64,000 bases of DNA. It comes from Lunularia cruciata. Lineage: Eukaryota; Streptophyta; Marchantiopsida; Lunulariales; Lunulariaceae. Shown in pieces: positions 22,896 through 33,735 of this stretch. A program made the position numbers and the translations under genes. The first letter of the stretch is position 1. Each line of letters opens with the position of its first letter. Below the pieces are notes generated by a model, which did no database searches, was not told the origin of the DNA, and saw only the letters and a program-made list of their open reading frames with translations. The stretch is from contig OX419760.1 of NCBI GenBank assembly GCA_948567375.1, positions 58,896,911-58,960,910 on the forward strand. Direction: 5' to 3'.

Positions 22896-24417
22896 TGTGA
22901 CAACCTGGCAAATATCACTTTTGCGGTAATCGGGTAAGTAAAGTTCATTCCCGTAGAGATACGAGTTAGAATTGGTCAAATACAAAGTCAAAGTAACATG
23001 TAGTTCTTCTTGGTTGCGTCTTTAATCTCTCAGGTAGAAACCACACCCAGAAGAGAGTAACAAGCATTGACTTGTAGTCTTGTCACGAATTTCACACTCC
23101 TTAATCACAACTCCTTCAATTCTTTCCAAACAATCTTGATTGTGATGATTCAGGCTCTCCCAAAAATGGCACTTCATTGCAAAACGACTTCACCTCAGAA
23201 TTTTGTTCCACCCCTCCACTGAAGGCACAACTTCCTTGATCTAAATTGCTTCACATCAACCTCGTAATGCACTCACAATGCAGAATACTACCAACACTAC
23301 AATTCCTCTCAAATTTGTCAAGGCATTGCTCCAATTGCATTTCACTCAGGATCAAACACATAGAATGAAGATCAAGGCTTTGGAATCCAACATCCAACAA
23401 GCACCCTGACTTGCATTTTGAATTTCTCCCCACACTCACAAACAAAAATGCAAAGCTGATACTCGGAATCAAGCTCAAGGGACGAGCACTGCTTCACATC
23501 ACTTCACTTTATCTATTCTCAGAAATTATGAGCACTGAGCAACAATTCTCTGCAAATGCCACTCTTAAGTAGTGAAAAAATTGACAGTTCTAACAACTAT
23601 ACCGTTCTACAACAACTCTTCTAACTTGCAGATCCAAAATGACAATGCACCTCTTCATATCTGCCTCTTCATATCTCAAAATTGTTACTAATCCAATCCG
23701 ATGTCTACTTCGTCATCGGCTTTCAAACTCGAACCCAAAGTAACTTTACTTCCTACTACTCTATCTTCGGGTTTCACAACTTCTAATTCTTCTACGAGAT
23801 CCAACAATTCTCTTTCCTGATCTGAAATTACACTAGTGGGTAATCTATCTAACTCCTTATCTCCCGACCTACTATTCTCTAAGGTGTCAAATGTCAAATC
23901 CAAAGACACCTACACTCCTATCTCTCTTACTTTGGGTCTAAATACTATCAATTCCTTTACTAATTCTACTGTGTCATCATCAAGAATTGTAATTGAAAGT
24001 ATGAATATACTATCTACACCTTCAATTTGTAACCCACTTTCCCCTAATCACTTATGTAACTGACCCAAAGGCATTTATTGTTTAATACTGCACTTTGGGT
24101 TTATTCACTACTTCTCCTTCAATTCATGTTCTATCTTCAATCAGAACTGAAATTGAAGTCATGGGTATCCTAACTATCTTCTTTCTCTACTCTAACTTCC
24201 TTTGATGCTTCCCGCAAGATTCCCGAAGTCACCTTCACTGCACTCCGAGGTCTAACTTCCTCGGATTTAGTCGGTTATCTTAGTCTTGAGGTGAAGTCTT
24301 TAGACCCAAAGTCATGTAAACCCGAAGTCCGAAGTACGAAGTCACATTGACCCAAAGACACTAAACTACTCTTCACATCTACTACCAAAACTTCAAATGC
24401 TTGTAACTTCTTCTACA
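22896..24417 (-). repeat. LG-family LTR fragment or short variant inside TA-1
   Basis: The minus-strand end (about 23700 down to 22896) closely follows the last 800 bp of the LG-1 3' LTR (53000-53828), including the TTGTCACA end. Further up, 23688-24063 follows the C-terminal part of the LTR reading frame with many differences. The block may start at TGTAGAAGAAG (24417), similar to the LG-1 LTR start TGTGGAAGAAG, giving about 1.5 kb against 3.7 kb. No target duplication was found, so a deleted fragment and a short LTR variant are both possible. Confidence 0.6.
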
Positions 24418-25039
24418 AACCTCCAAACTTTGAGATTTTGATGGCAACGGAAAGCACTGAACAAGACGCTTCCAACGAGATATAGCACGCTTGATTTGAA
24501 CTTGTGTGCATTGAGATATAGCTCTCGCAAGAATCCTGACCTGCAACTTCTATTTCTCCTTCGGGTTTGCCCTCCTTCAACGTCTGATCCGAGTTTTTTT
24601 TCCTCCTCTAACACGAAGTAAACTTCTTTGGGTTTGATCCAGTCCAAGTCCTTCTTCCTTTAATACAAAGTTGACTCCCTTGAGCTTGATCAAAACACAC
24701 GTTTCCACTCATTTCTTCTCCATTTGGTTTCAGCAAGGCACTTTTTCTTCAAAATTCGTCCAAAATGAAAAATGTGTGTACCACACCTTCTCCACTATGA
24801 AAGATCCAAAGTACTTAGGCAAAAACTTCTTTTGTATTCTCTTGCATCAAATGGAATCAAATAACATTACCCAATCACATTCCGTGAAAGGCTCCACCTT
24901 CTTCTTGCCTTGCTCTTCTCATAGCTTTTTTTTTCCATTGGGCTTGCTCCACTCGAACCATGGCAACTGCTCTTGCCTCTTCCAACTCCATGAGTTGATC
25001 TTTCCTTGACTTCTCTACATCACCTGCTTGTGCTTTCTT
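24418..25039 (-). pseudogene. pol: TA-1 integrase C-terminal region
   Basis: On the minus strand the sequence right after the DM-1 insertion continues the integrase: a charged helix with QLMELEEARAVAMVRVEQAQ, then an RRARQE stretch and, in broken frames, a region equivalent to the C-terminal barrel (near 24780-24850, KKFLPKYFGSF-like in one frame). This pairs with the integrase part that stops at 34767. Frameshifts and stops are frequent. The tail 24647 to 24418 has no identifiable domain. Confidence 0.6.
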
Positions 25040-25488
25040 TGTCACGCCATTTGTAGTTCCGCATCTAGATGCTCGGACACTGGAGTTCCAGTGATGGTAG
25101 TTAGAGTTATTCTAGCTGTTTCTCAGGGACTACTTTCCGATGGTTAGATTTCGTGTTCGGGGTATTGACTTCACGGTAGGGCCCACCGTCACTTTGCACC
25201 GTTTGCACCATCAAGTGTGCCGTCAGCGGGACCGTTAGGGTTTCAGGGCTAGCTCGAGTCTAGGGGGTATAGTTTCGAAGTGAGCTCTAGAGAGCTCACT
25301 TCTCTGATGTTGAGCCTTCGAGTTCCTGGCTATGGTGGACAGAGGCCGGCGAGCGTCACCTGGATTCTCTATGCTTGAGTGGGTGTGGCTTGACTGTAAT
25401 CAGTGCCTAGTTGTTGGCAGTTTATAGAGTGACAGATCAAGTATTGATCTGAGTTGAGTTGAGTTGAAAGTGTTAAGCAATCTGATTA
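25040..25488 (+). repeat. DM-1 left terminal repeat (alpha1)
   Basis: Starts TGTCACGCCATTTG directly after TCTT and shares full length with alpha2 (34208-34655), ending at CTGATTA. Beyond this the two sides differ completely: the leader starts CATCAGAGAAG here, while the right copy runs into ATTGTGGCAC (beta2). Confidence 0.93.
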
Positions 25489-26587
25489 CATCAGAGAAGT
25501 GAAGTCAGGGGGAAATTGGGTGCAAGAACGTTGAGTGTTGGTGGTATCTCCAAGCTCGGTGGATTGTGGTAGCTCGATTCAGGTTCTATGTTTCCCTAGT
25601 GTGCAGAAGCTCGTGTAGTTGATGCAAATTTGGCAGTTAGGCGGACGGTGTGCGGAAGCGCTGGCCAAATTTCGAGCAAAGAAGGAGCAATTTTTGAGCA
25701 GTGTTGTGATTTTGAGCTCAGGAGGTGAAGGCAGGACCAATTTGCTGCAAGTTGGGCTCAGAAAGTGAAATTGAAGGTGGAGTTGGAAAGCTCTTCTCAT
25801 GAAATTGTGATTTGGAAAAACCCGTTTTGTCAATTTGGCTCGAGTGGAAAGTTAGCGGGGGATTCGGAGGCTTCGAGGCATAGGGCTGTGGGCTATGAGA
25901 GGCTACGAAGGCTACGAAGGGCCAGAAGGGCCAGCAAGCCAGCTTGCTGGCGTGAGGCTAGCTAGTTTAGTGTAGATCTTGGTCATTGGTTGGCAAAATC
26001 TGCCTTTCTTGCTAGATTGTGCGCAACAAGGTTTGACTCCTAGATCTCTTGTTCCTAGACTGGTGCCCTAGCCAACTGGTCCACCTTCACTTGTTGTCAT
26101 AGTGACTGTGCCACTGTTATCTATACACATGTAGCTTTGGCTAGGAGAGGCAGTTTGATCCCATTCTTGGTGATCTTGGTAGCTTAGGACTTAGATACGA
26201 ACTACTCTTATGTCAAATGCCAAATGGCGGCAGAGTCAGTCCCGTGTTGTGTTATGAGATGGAGGGTTTTTGTTTAGATTTCTTGTGATTGGATCCCCTC
26301 CATTCTCTGCTTCCTGTTTGTGCACCACGTTTGTATGAGGTGCCTTGACTTTTGAGCGTTGGTGCTCTGGTGTGCTCTCGGTGGTGAGGCTGGAGTGATG
26401 ACCAGTCAGACTACCTTTGTTTCTCTCCGGTGAGGCAGGAAGTGATGACCTGCAGACCGTGAGAGTGCGTGTTATGATGGCAGGTTACAGGTTGCCCTTC
26501 CCCTAGTGTAGTTATCTTGGTTAGAGTTACATTAGTGGGTGGTGTCTAGTTGGTGTTGGCACTTGGTGGGGCACTTGCAGTTGCGAC
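25489..26587 (+). other. DM-1 leader
   Basis: About 1.1 kb, collinear with the DM-2 leader. A 10-bp stem with a 2-base centre (GCCAGCAAGC, CA, GCTTGCTGGC) lies at about 25930-25951. An antisense tRNA-like module is at 26030-26083. The site TGGCGGCAGAGTCAG near 26226 is conserved in DM-2 (TGGTGGCAGAGTCAG) and has the TGG start of a primer-binding site, but it is 740 bp from the repeat, so I do not assign it. Confidence 0.6.
26030..26083 (-). ncRNA. tRNA-like pol III promoter module, antisense in the DM-1 leader
   Basis: The minus strand carries TGGACCAGTTGG (A box, 26083 to 26072) and, about 33 bases on, a B-box-like GAGTCAAACC. The B box is weaker than in DM-2. It is conserved in position in both copies and could give a short RNA antisense to the genomic leader, or be only a captured SINE head. 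Confidence 0.4.
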
Positions 26588-27328
26588 TTGCGGTTGCAGT
26601 TGGTGGTTCGGGTTTGCTGTTGGAGTTACGTGGTCACGACGGAGTTCTTTGAAGATTCCAGAGGAGTTAGCCATGCAGTACGCAATGGGTTTACTCGGAG
26701 TGGTACTCGGTATCAGCCTGTATCTCAAGTCCCAGTGAGGGAGGAGATTGACTCTGAGTTGGAGTTCGACACAGGAGCTGATTCAGTTGAGAGTGCACTT
26801 GGTGTGTCCGCACCGTTGTTGTGGGACATGGACGAGATTTATGGGGCCTCCAAAGGCCCTAGGCGTTACTCTGGTATAGTGGGTACCATTGAGTTGGATG
26901 ACTTCATCCAGGAGTTTGATAGTTGGTGTGATCTGCAGCAGATGCGGAACTTGACTTTGTTCACACCTTTCATGGCATGGAAGGGGTTGTTTCAGCACTT
27001 GGAGGGTCCACCGATGGACGACTACCATGAGTTCAGGAGAGCTCATTTGGAGGAGATTGAGTTATGGAGACAGTATTGGTCTCCTCACTATGTCTCTATC
27101 ACTTCAGGCTCGGTGGCCAGGAGTAGATCGGCTGTACCTATGAGTTCTAGCTCGAGTAGTGTGGGTGGAGCTAGTGGAGGTGCACTAGCTGGAGATAGTG
27201 CTACTACAAGTGGAGGTACCGCTGCAGGAGGTGGTGTGGTACCGGGGTTTAACCCCATGGTTGAGTTCTTCCTATGTTTGAGGCAGAACTACCAAGGAGT
27301 GCGGACTGACAAGCTGAGGAGCTTGTAG
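26588..27328 (+). pseudogene. gag: DM-1 gag, N-terminal part
   Basis: The frame runs from before 26588 to a TAG at 27326-27328 and continues in the same frame beyond it. The protein has an acidic stretch (VREEIDSELEFDTGAD), a hydrophobic core around 26870-27080 and a Ser/Gly/Ala-rich linker (27125-27240). The likely start codon, ATG in DM-2 (MTEFF), is ACG here, and no other in-frame ATG occurs until about 26829. So this copy probably lacks normal initiation. The stop replaces what is probably CAG. Gag would build the particle; no canonical motif is visible in this part. Confidence 0.75.
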
Positions 27329-29490
27329 GAGTTCCAGCGGAAGGCTGGAGAGAGCCTACGCGAGGCATACACTCGCATGAGGCGGCTGATCAGTTTCACT
27401 CAAGGAGTTACTGAGGCCCAGGTAGTCCAGTTTTGGTATGGGATACTGGACAGGGAGTTGCGACGTAGAGTTCGTGATGCTATGTTGTTGCAGGCTACTT
27501 CGCCCACTTTGGCAGTAGTCTTTGGTTTGGCTGAGCGTATTGAGCTCAACATGGTGGAGGAGAGAGTGGTGACATCTGGATTTGGTAGGGAGACCTCATC
27601 CACGATTGTGACTTCTTCTAGAGTGCAGCAGAGTGCACCACGCCCAGTTGGTTTTCGAGGACAGGGTGGACAGCCCAGATCCTATGGAGCGAGTGGAGGG
27701 CCTAGTGGAGTTAGACCCTTACCCTCATTTTCGGGTCAGCAGCAGCCAGTGAGTGGTGGTGTTGCTTGTTGGACTTGTGGTGGACCTCACCATAGGAGAG
27801 AGTGTACTCAGGGCAGCGGACCTGATACCTCTGGTGCATCACAGCCAGCACAGAGGCAATGTGAGCACTGCCATAGATTTGGTCATACTAGTGACCGGTG
27901 TTTTGACCTACACCCGGAGTTACGGAGTGGTAGGGCTGCTATGACAGGTAGTAGAGGAGCTCCATTTCATGGAGGACGAGGTGGTAGAGGTGGTGGTAGA
28001 GGATCTACACCTAGTAGGGGTGCAGTACTTGCCCTTACTTCTGACACAACTATGGCTACTCGGATTGAGCAGTTGGAGCAGAGATTGGCTAGTATGGCTA
28101 TTGCTCATAGGAGATCAGATTCAGGTGCTGAGGCTTCCACCTCATATGCTGGTGATAGAGATGCTTTGGACTTCATGTGCGGAGCAGCACAGGTGGATGC
28201 ATCTGCAACAGTGACTAGGAGTGCAATACGTGCTCCAGAGCCTAGAGGAGCATCAGTGGAATTGGACCCACAGAGAGGAGAGGTTGGGAGACAGGTCAGA
28301 CTTCTCCAGTCTTTCACGCTATCTGAGGCATTGCAGACGACATCCATGGTTCCTAGACGTCCCAGTGCAGGTGTGGTAGGTGGTGATGGAGTACATGATG
28401 GACTACCTGCTAGTCAGCCACCTACTACTACACAGACTGAGTCTAGCATGATGTTGGGGGCGGCTCAGCTGATTATGCGGCATCCTTTATTTTCAGCCAG
28501 TGACATGTTTACATTGGGAGTTGACCCAGCCCCAGTGTTTCGGTTGGCTGCCACGTTGTGTGAGAGTAGGGATGGTGCAATTCCTACTACTAGAGCAGAG
28601 GTGGTTGGTAGTGGAGCTGACTTGGTTGAGGAGCATGGGATCCGTTCAGCGACCAGTGGTTTATGGCAGGCAGCAGCGGCTAGACTGGAGGAGTTGCCAG
28701 CTAGACCGGCCTTTGAGAGAGCGCGGTTTACACCTGGTGTTGTCTTATTGGATAACCAGAGGGGGATCTTTTGTTTGGTAGGACCTTCAGGGAAGGTCTA
28801 TACACCACAGAGAGTCTTGTTAGACTCTGGTGCGCAGCCCCTTATGGTGGGGAAGGCTGCAGTTGTTGGTCTGGAGTTACGGAAGACCGATGTGGAGAGG
28901 TGTCCATTTCAGATCCAGACATCTCTTGGTGGTGGTTCGACACAGTACATCACACGTGGGGAGCTTGTTGTCCAGGTTCAGCCTGGTCATCCGACTGATA
29001 GCTCAGTGGTGAGAGCTCAGGCTATTGCGACGATAGCTGAGTCATATGATGTGCTAGTTGGGGGAGCAGTGTTATACCCTATGGGTTTCAGTATTGACTA
29101 TTGGGAGGAGACAGCCTCTTATAGACCTGGTTGGCAGTCTGGTGAGGGATGGGTATGTCGCCTACCAGTACGCTTCAGTAGTGGCAGTCTTGGCTCACTA
29201 CAGTCCGGGACCATGGCAGCATCAGTTTTGGCTTTCAGCGGTGCAGTTACTTGGCCTGGTGACTTGTTAGAGGGGAATGCCCATGCAAAAGATACTCCAG
29301 TACTAGAGGAGATCACTCGGCTATGGAGTACGAGTGGGATTGTTCCATCCACCTTGGATGTTCCATTGTGGAGTTCAGAGGAGGCATTGCAGCAGCATGC
29401 AGATCAGTTGGTGCAGCAGGCTTGGAGTGGAGCCTTCGTACCATCAGGGGATGAGTGTGAGGATGAGCCTCCAGAGGCGATTGCTTTGAC
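27329..29490 (+). CDS. gag-pro: DM-1 gag C-terminus with two zinc knuckles, and aspartic protease
   Basis: This open frame continues gag: a helix-rich retrotransposon-gag segment (REAYTRMRRLISFTQGV), then two zinc knuckles at 27767-27901. The first is CX2CX3HX4C (CWTCGGPHHRREC), the second canonical CX2CX4HX4C (CEHCHRFGHTSDRC). A Gly/Arg-rich stretch (27950-28010) and a short coiled coil (RIEQLEQRLASMAIAHR) follow. The protease has its catalytic Asp at 28823-28825 in VLLDSGAQPL and a C-terminal SYDVLVGGAVLYPMGFS segment. About 130 residues of linker (to 29490) lead into the methyltransferase in the same frame. Only the upstream TAG at 27326 separates it from the N-terminal gag. Confidence 0.88.
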
Positions 29491-30817
29491 ACCTCTGGAT
29501 ACCACACTCATTGCTTGGCATTATCCAGTAGAGGGGATATGTCTATTAGAGTTGTTTGGTGGGATCATCACCGGACTAGCTGCGGTGTTACAGGCGGGTA
29601 TCCGAGTACAGAGGTACTTGTATGTAGAGAGAGATGAGACTGCTAGGCGAGTCTCTCTACATCATGTGGCACACTTGGCCTATCGGTATCCGGAGTTATT
29701 ACCGATGTCAGCAGTCAGAGGTTACCAGAAGGCTTACCAGGAGACATTTCCTTACTGGGGGCGCATGACCTAGAGAGACATGGGCCTATTCACTTGGTGA
29801 TTTCTGGATGGCCATGTCAGGGACATACACGTGCGGGCCGCGGTTTGGGTCTTCAGGATCCTCGTTCTGGTGTGTTTTGGGAGATGTTACGGATACTACG
29901 ACATCTCCAGGTTCATCAGTCTTTCTCCAGCTTACCTTTTGGATAACGTTCCATTGATGGGTGATTCTCGCACTAGAGTGGTGGCGAGTACACATCAGGT
30001 CCATTCTTGGATGGGACCTGCTGTATTGTTAGATGCAGCCAGAGTGGGATCACGGGCTCATCGTCTTCATCTTTGGTGGACAAACCTCTTACCCAGAGAG
30101 GTTCTACAGCGTGCTTATGATGGGATTCAGCGACTGGACCACATTCTTGTTGATGATATCTTGGATGTTGGGCGTCAGTCTCAGACAGTGGTAGTGGCTG
30201 ATAGGTCACCCATGGCAGTGGTGAACCTAGTTGGACAACCTAGAGCTGCATTTCCCACACTCATGAGTTTCCCAGGCTCTCATGCTTTTTGAGAGGGAGG
30301 ACCTGGACTTGTTTGGGACTCACAGTTATAGCAGTTGGTGGAGCCCAATGCTGATGAGAGAGAGCGGGTGATGGGTTTTTGCACCGGTATTACCGCTGTT
30401 CCAGCAGTGTCAGAGGCATCCAGGCGTCAGGTGTTAGGTCAGGCTATGGACCTGAACTGTTTGACCTGGATTGTGAGCCTTGGTTTGGCAGAGCAGCGTA
30501 GGATGCGCTTGATAGGCATCACCACTCGGACACTTGTGAGCCCTGTGCCTATCGAGACGATTCAGGCACATGCTGGGGGCGATGGACCGAGTGGACATGG
30601 TATTCTTGGGACACATCCAGTAGCTACTAGGGAGAGTGGTCTACTTGGAGTCCATCCAGGTGAGCGTGGGCTACTTGGATTACACCCTTGGTCCACATGG
30701 GATGCAGCCAGAGGACGTATGGAGCTTGCAGCCAGAGTGGAGGGAGTTTTTCACACAGAGGTTGGGACCTCTAGTGGTCGGGAGCATGACACCATTGCTC
30801 CCAAGGGCCCAGTATAG
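29491..30817 (+). pseudogene. DNMT3-like cytosine-5 DNA methyltransferase domain within pol
   Basis: Motifs of C5 methyltransferases occur in order. Motif I: LLELFGGIITGLAAVLQAGI (from 29545, SAM binding). Motif IV: SGWPCQGHTRAG (from 29803), catalytic Cys at 29815-29817. Motif VI: LLDNVP (29936-29953), Asp where most have Glu. Motif VIII: SRAHRLHLWW (about 30050). A target-recognition region holding VVVADRSP follows. Motif IX: ERERVMGFCTGIT (about 30358). Motif X: LGQAMDLNCLTW (about 30430). The pattern and short target-recognition region resemble DNMT3 rather than DNMT1 or CMT. The middle part (about 29765-29930) is in another frame, bounded by two compensating shifts. Stops at 30290, 30330 and 30815 also interrupt it. 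It probably methylated element or target DNA; this copy is inactive as read. Confidence 0.87.
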
Positions 30818-32300
30818 CAGCCAGTCAGTACGTCTTCCACTCCTACTACAGTTACAGAGGATACTTGGGAGCCAGATCTTGGACCCAAGCTTACTGGAGA
30901 GGAAAGACGGAGGGTTTGGAGGTTCTTGAGGAGTCACACGAGTTGTTTTGCCTTCAGTATGAAGGATTTGGGTGCTCTAAAGGGACCTGGTATACGGATT
31001 GAGCTGACTAGCGACACACCTGTTTTCCGACGTCCTTATCGATATAGTGAGATGGAGAGGACATTGATTCAGAGCCGGAGTAGTGACTTTTTTGAGGCTG
31101 GTTTGGTGGAGATTTCACATGGAGAGTATGCATCAGCGACAGTGATGCCAGCCAAGAAGGATATGCATGGCAACTATACAGATAGGCGGATGTGTGGAGA
31201 CTACCGTCCTATCAACCGACAGACCAGGGCTGATCGGTATGCCATGCCTACACCGGAGGAGATTTTTGATGCGATTGGGCATGCAAAGGTCTTCAATACT
31301 TTGGATCTACGAGCGGGATATCATCAGTTGCCAATCAGGGAGGAGGATAGGTCCAAGATAGCATTTTGGGCTATTGATCCTCACGGCAAGGATGTGTTAT
31401 ATCAATGGAGATTCTTACCATTTGGGTTGAAGAATGCTCCTGCTGAGTTCCAGAGGGTCATGGATAGGATCCTAGCTGGACTAGATTTTGCTCGGTGCTA
31501 TATTGATGACATTTTGGTGTATAGCACTACTGTGGAGGAGCATGAGAGACAGTTGTTGGAGGTGTTTGAGAGGTTGAGATCTCATGGACTCAAATTACAT
31601 CCTGGGAAGTGTAGGTTCTTCCACGAGCAGGTTGAGTATTTGGGTCACACTATCTACCCCGGAGGACTTGGTGTTCAGCAGACCAAGGTAGAGGCTATTG
31701 CACGTATTCCTCGGCCTACAGATGTGAGCACAGTGCGAGCATTCCTTGGGTTGGCGAACTTCTATCGCCGCTATGTTAGAGGATTTAGTGCCATTGCCAA
31801 GGCCTTGACGAAGCTGACCAAGCTTACACAGGAGTGGTGTTGGGGAGATGAGCAGGAGAGAGCTTTTGTAGAGCTCAAGGAGAGGTTGACATCTGCTCCT
31901 ATTTTGAGGAGACCGATCAGGGGACGACCATTTCAGGTTCACACTGATTGGAGTATGTTGGGGCTTGGAGCGGTGCTCACCCAACATGATGATGAGGAGA
32001 AGGAGTTTGTGGTGGCCTATGCTAGTCGCTCCAACAATTCAGCGGAGGCGAAGTATAGTTCATATGAGGGAGAGTGCTTGGCAGAAGTTTGGGCAGTAGC
32101 ACATTTCTGATGTTACCTATTTGGTAACCCCTTCACTCTCATCACTGATCATCAGCCGCTGAAGTGGTTGATGGAGTCCGACAAGCTTTCAGGGAAGCTT
32201 GCACGATGGGCTCTGATTTTACAGGAGTATGATTTCACGGTTGTTCACAGACCTGGAGTGGTGAACCGTGATGCAGATGGGTTGAGTAGAAACCCATGTC
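30818..32300 (+). pseudogene. pol: DM-1 reverse transcriptase and RNase H
   Basis: Same frame as gag-pro. RT: a primer-grip-side start (SDTPVFRRPYRYSEMER), MPAKKD near 31150, CGDYRPINRQT, a catalytic YIDD box at 31499-31510 with ILVYS, and LGHTIYPGG. RNase H: FQVHTDWSMLGLGAVLTQ (first Asp about 31945), YEGECLAEVWAVAHF (Glu), then TDHQPLKWL. The only break is TGA at 32108-32110. DM-3 has CGA at this codon, so the stop is a C-to-T change at a CG site. Apart from that codon the domain looks complete. Confidence 0.92.
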
Positions 32301-33735
32301 CCAGCCAGCAGGATCAGACCGGAGCACGTTGGCATGGTGAGACAGATGAGGAGATGGTGCCAGGTTGGCATGCATCGGCCTTTCTGTGTATATTTGTAGA
32401 GACTTTGGTGATATCTCTCTCAGCGCATACAGGAGGAGTTATTGAGGTCACAGATCCAGAGAGTGAAGATATTGGTACAGTTCAGCGAGACATTCATGAT
32501 GATGTCTTAGTGATGGACTATCTTCGCACTGGTGTTGTGGGTGGCACAGTTGGGGCCAAGGAGAGAGACCGTGTTCTTCAGCGAGCCAGACGGTTCAGAT
32601 TGGAGGGTAGACACCTTTTGCGTGTATGGGAGGATAGTAGAGTGCGAGTAGTACCACTTCCATCACAAAGACCACAGTTGGTCCGTCATGCTCATGAGGA
32701 GCTAGGACATTTTGGAGTAAAGCGTACATATAGCTTACTCCAGAGTCATTATTGGTGGCGCGGTATGCAGACCGAGGTACAGCAGTTTGTTGCCAGATGT
32801 GTGGTTTGTGACCGAGTTAGAGCATCATTCAATGCTCATACGCCACAGTTACACCCATTACCTATCATGGGATTGGGTTACCGTTGGAGTTTGGACTTTG
32901 CCGGACCTTTACCGCTGACTGTGAGACATCATCGGTATGTTTTGGTGATGGTGGAGCACTTCTCCAAGTGGATTAAGTTGGTGGCACTTCCTGACAAGTC
33001 TAGTGAAGGGACAGCTTACTCGTTCATGGATCGAGTTCTTAGTCATTTTGGTGCACCAGCTGAGGTTTTGACTGATCAGGGTACAGAGTTCTTGGGAGAG
33101 TTTCAGGTCTTGTGTGACAAGGCTTTGATTGATCATCGTACTACATCCCGAGATCACCCTGAGGCAGATGGCTTAGCAGAGAGAGTGGTTCAGACGGTGA
33201 AGAGAGGATTGCAAAAGTATGGTTTGCAGAGAGGCCACTTGGGAGATTGGGATCTCCAGTTACCTTGGTTGGCCATGGGCTATCGGTTCAGCCGGCAAGC
33301 CTCCTTAGCATCCTTCTCTCCATACTTTTTACTCTATGGACGAGATCCAGATTTACCTGCAGCCATTCGTCTAGATGCTACTGTAGTTTTGGACTTGGAT
33401 GACCCCGATGTATGGATGAGCGCATGTTCTCAACGGGCAGAGATCTTTCGGAGAGTGATGCCGATGGCCTTTGAGAACTTGGCGATTGCTCAGCATAGAG
33501 ATACTTTACGCTATGCTACCATTCGAGGAGGAGGTTATAGACCCTCGATCTGTCGATTTCATCCAGGCGACTATGTATATCTACAGCAGACAGCACCGAC
33601 GACACTTGATGTTTCTACAGGCCGCACTATCTTGAGAGTGCGCGAGGTTTTGCCATCTGGAGTCCTTGTGTTAGAAGGACGTGATGGTGTTGTTTGGAAG
33701 GATCATGTGCGCAATTGTGCGCCATGCCACCTCCC
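32301..33735 (+). CDS. pol: DM-1 DDE integrase
   Basis: This continues the pol frame without stops. The zinc-binding HHCC part is complete: His at 32687, HFGVKRTYSLLQSHYWW, and Cys pair CVVC at 32798-32809. The catalytic core has Asp at 32894 (SLDFAGPLP), Asp at 33074 (LTDQGTEFL) and Glu at 33179 (DGLAERVVQ), the D,D-35-E arrangement of retroviral integrases. The C-terminal part (33540-33700) has FHPGDYVYLQQ and a beta-rich segment where GPY/F would lie. No chromodomain is present; a PHD finger follows instead. The catalytic residues suggest a competent enzyme, which fits the short flanking duplication. Confidence 0.92.

Noticed and set aside
25489-26240. TGGTATC (about 25540) or TGGCGGCAGAGTCAG (about 26226) as DM primer-binding site
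   Set aside because: The first matches tRNA-Met over seven bases only; the second lies 740 bp from the repeat and I cannot match it to a tRNA from memory. Neither is called.
27329-29773. TAG at 27326 as programmed readthrough between gag parts
   Set aside because: It lies inside the gag domain ahead of the zinc knuckles, not at a gag-pol border, and fits a CAG-to-TAG change like the other stops.
29491-30817. Methyltransferase as a host gene (DRM, CMT or MET1) that a retroelement inserted next to
   Set aside because: The motif I segment is in the same open frame as gag-protease and the part after motif X runs in frame into RT, with no introns. No DRM-type circular permutation (motif IX-X before I), chromodomain or BAH domain is seen.
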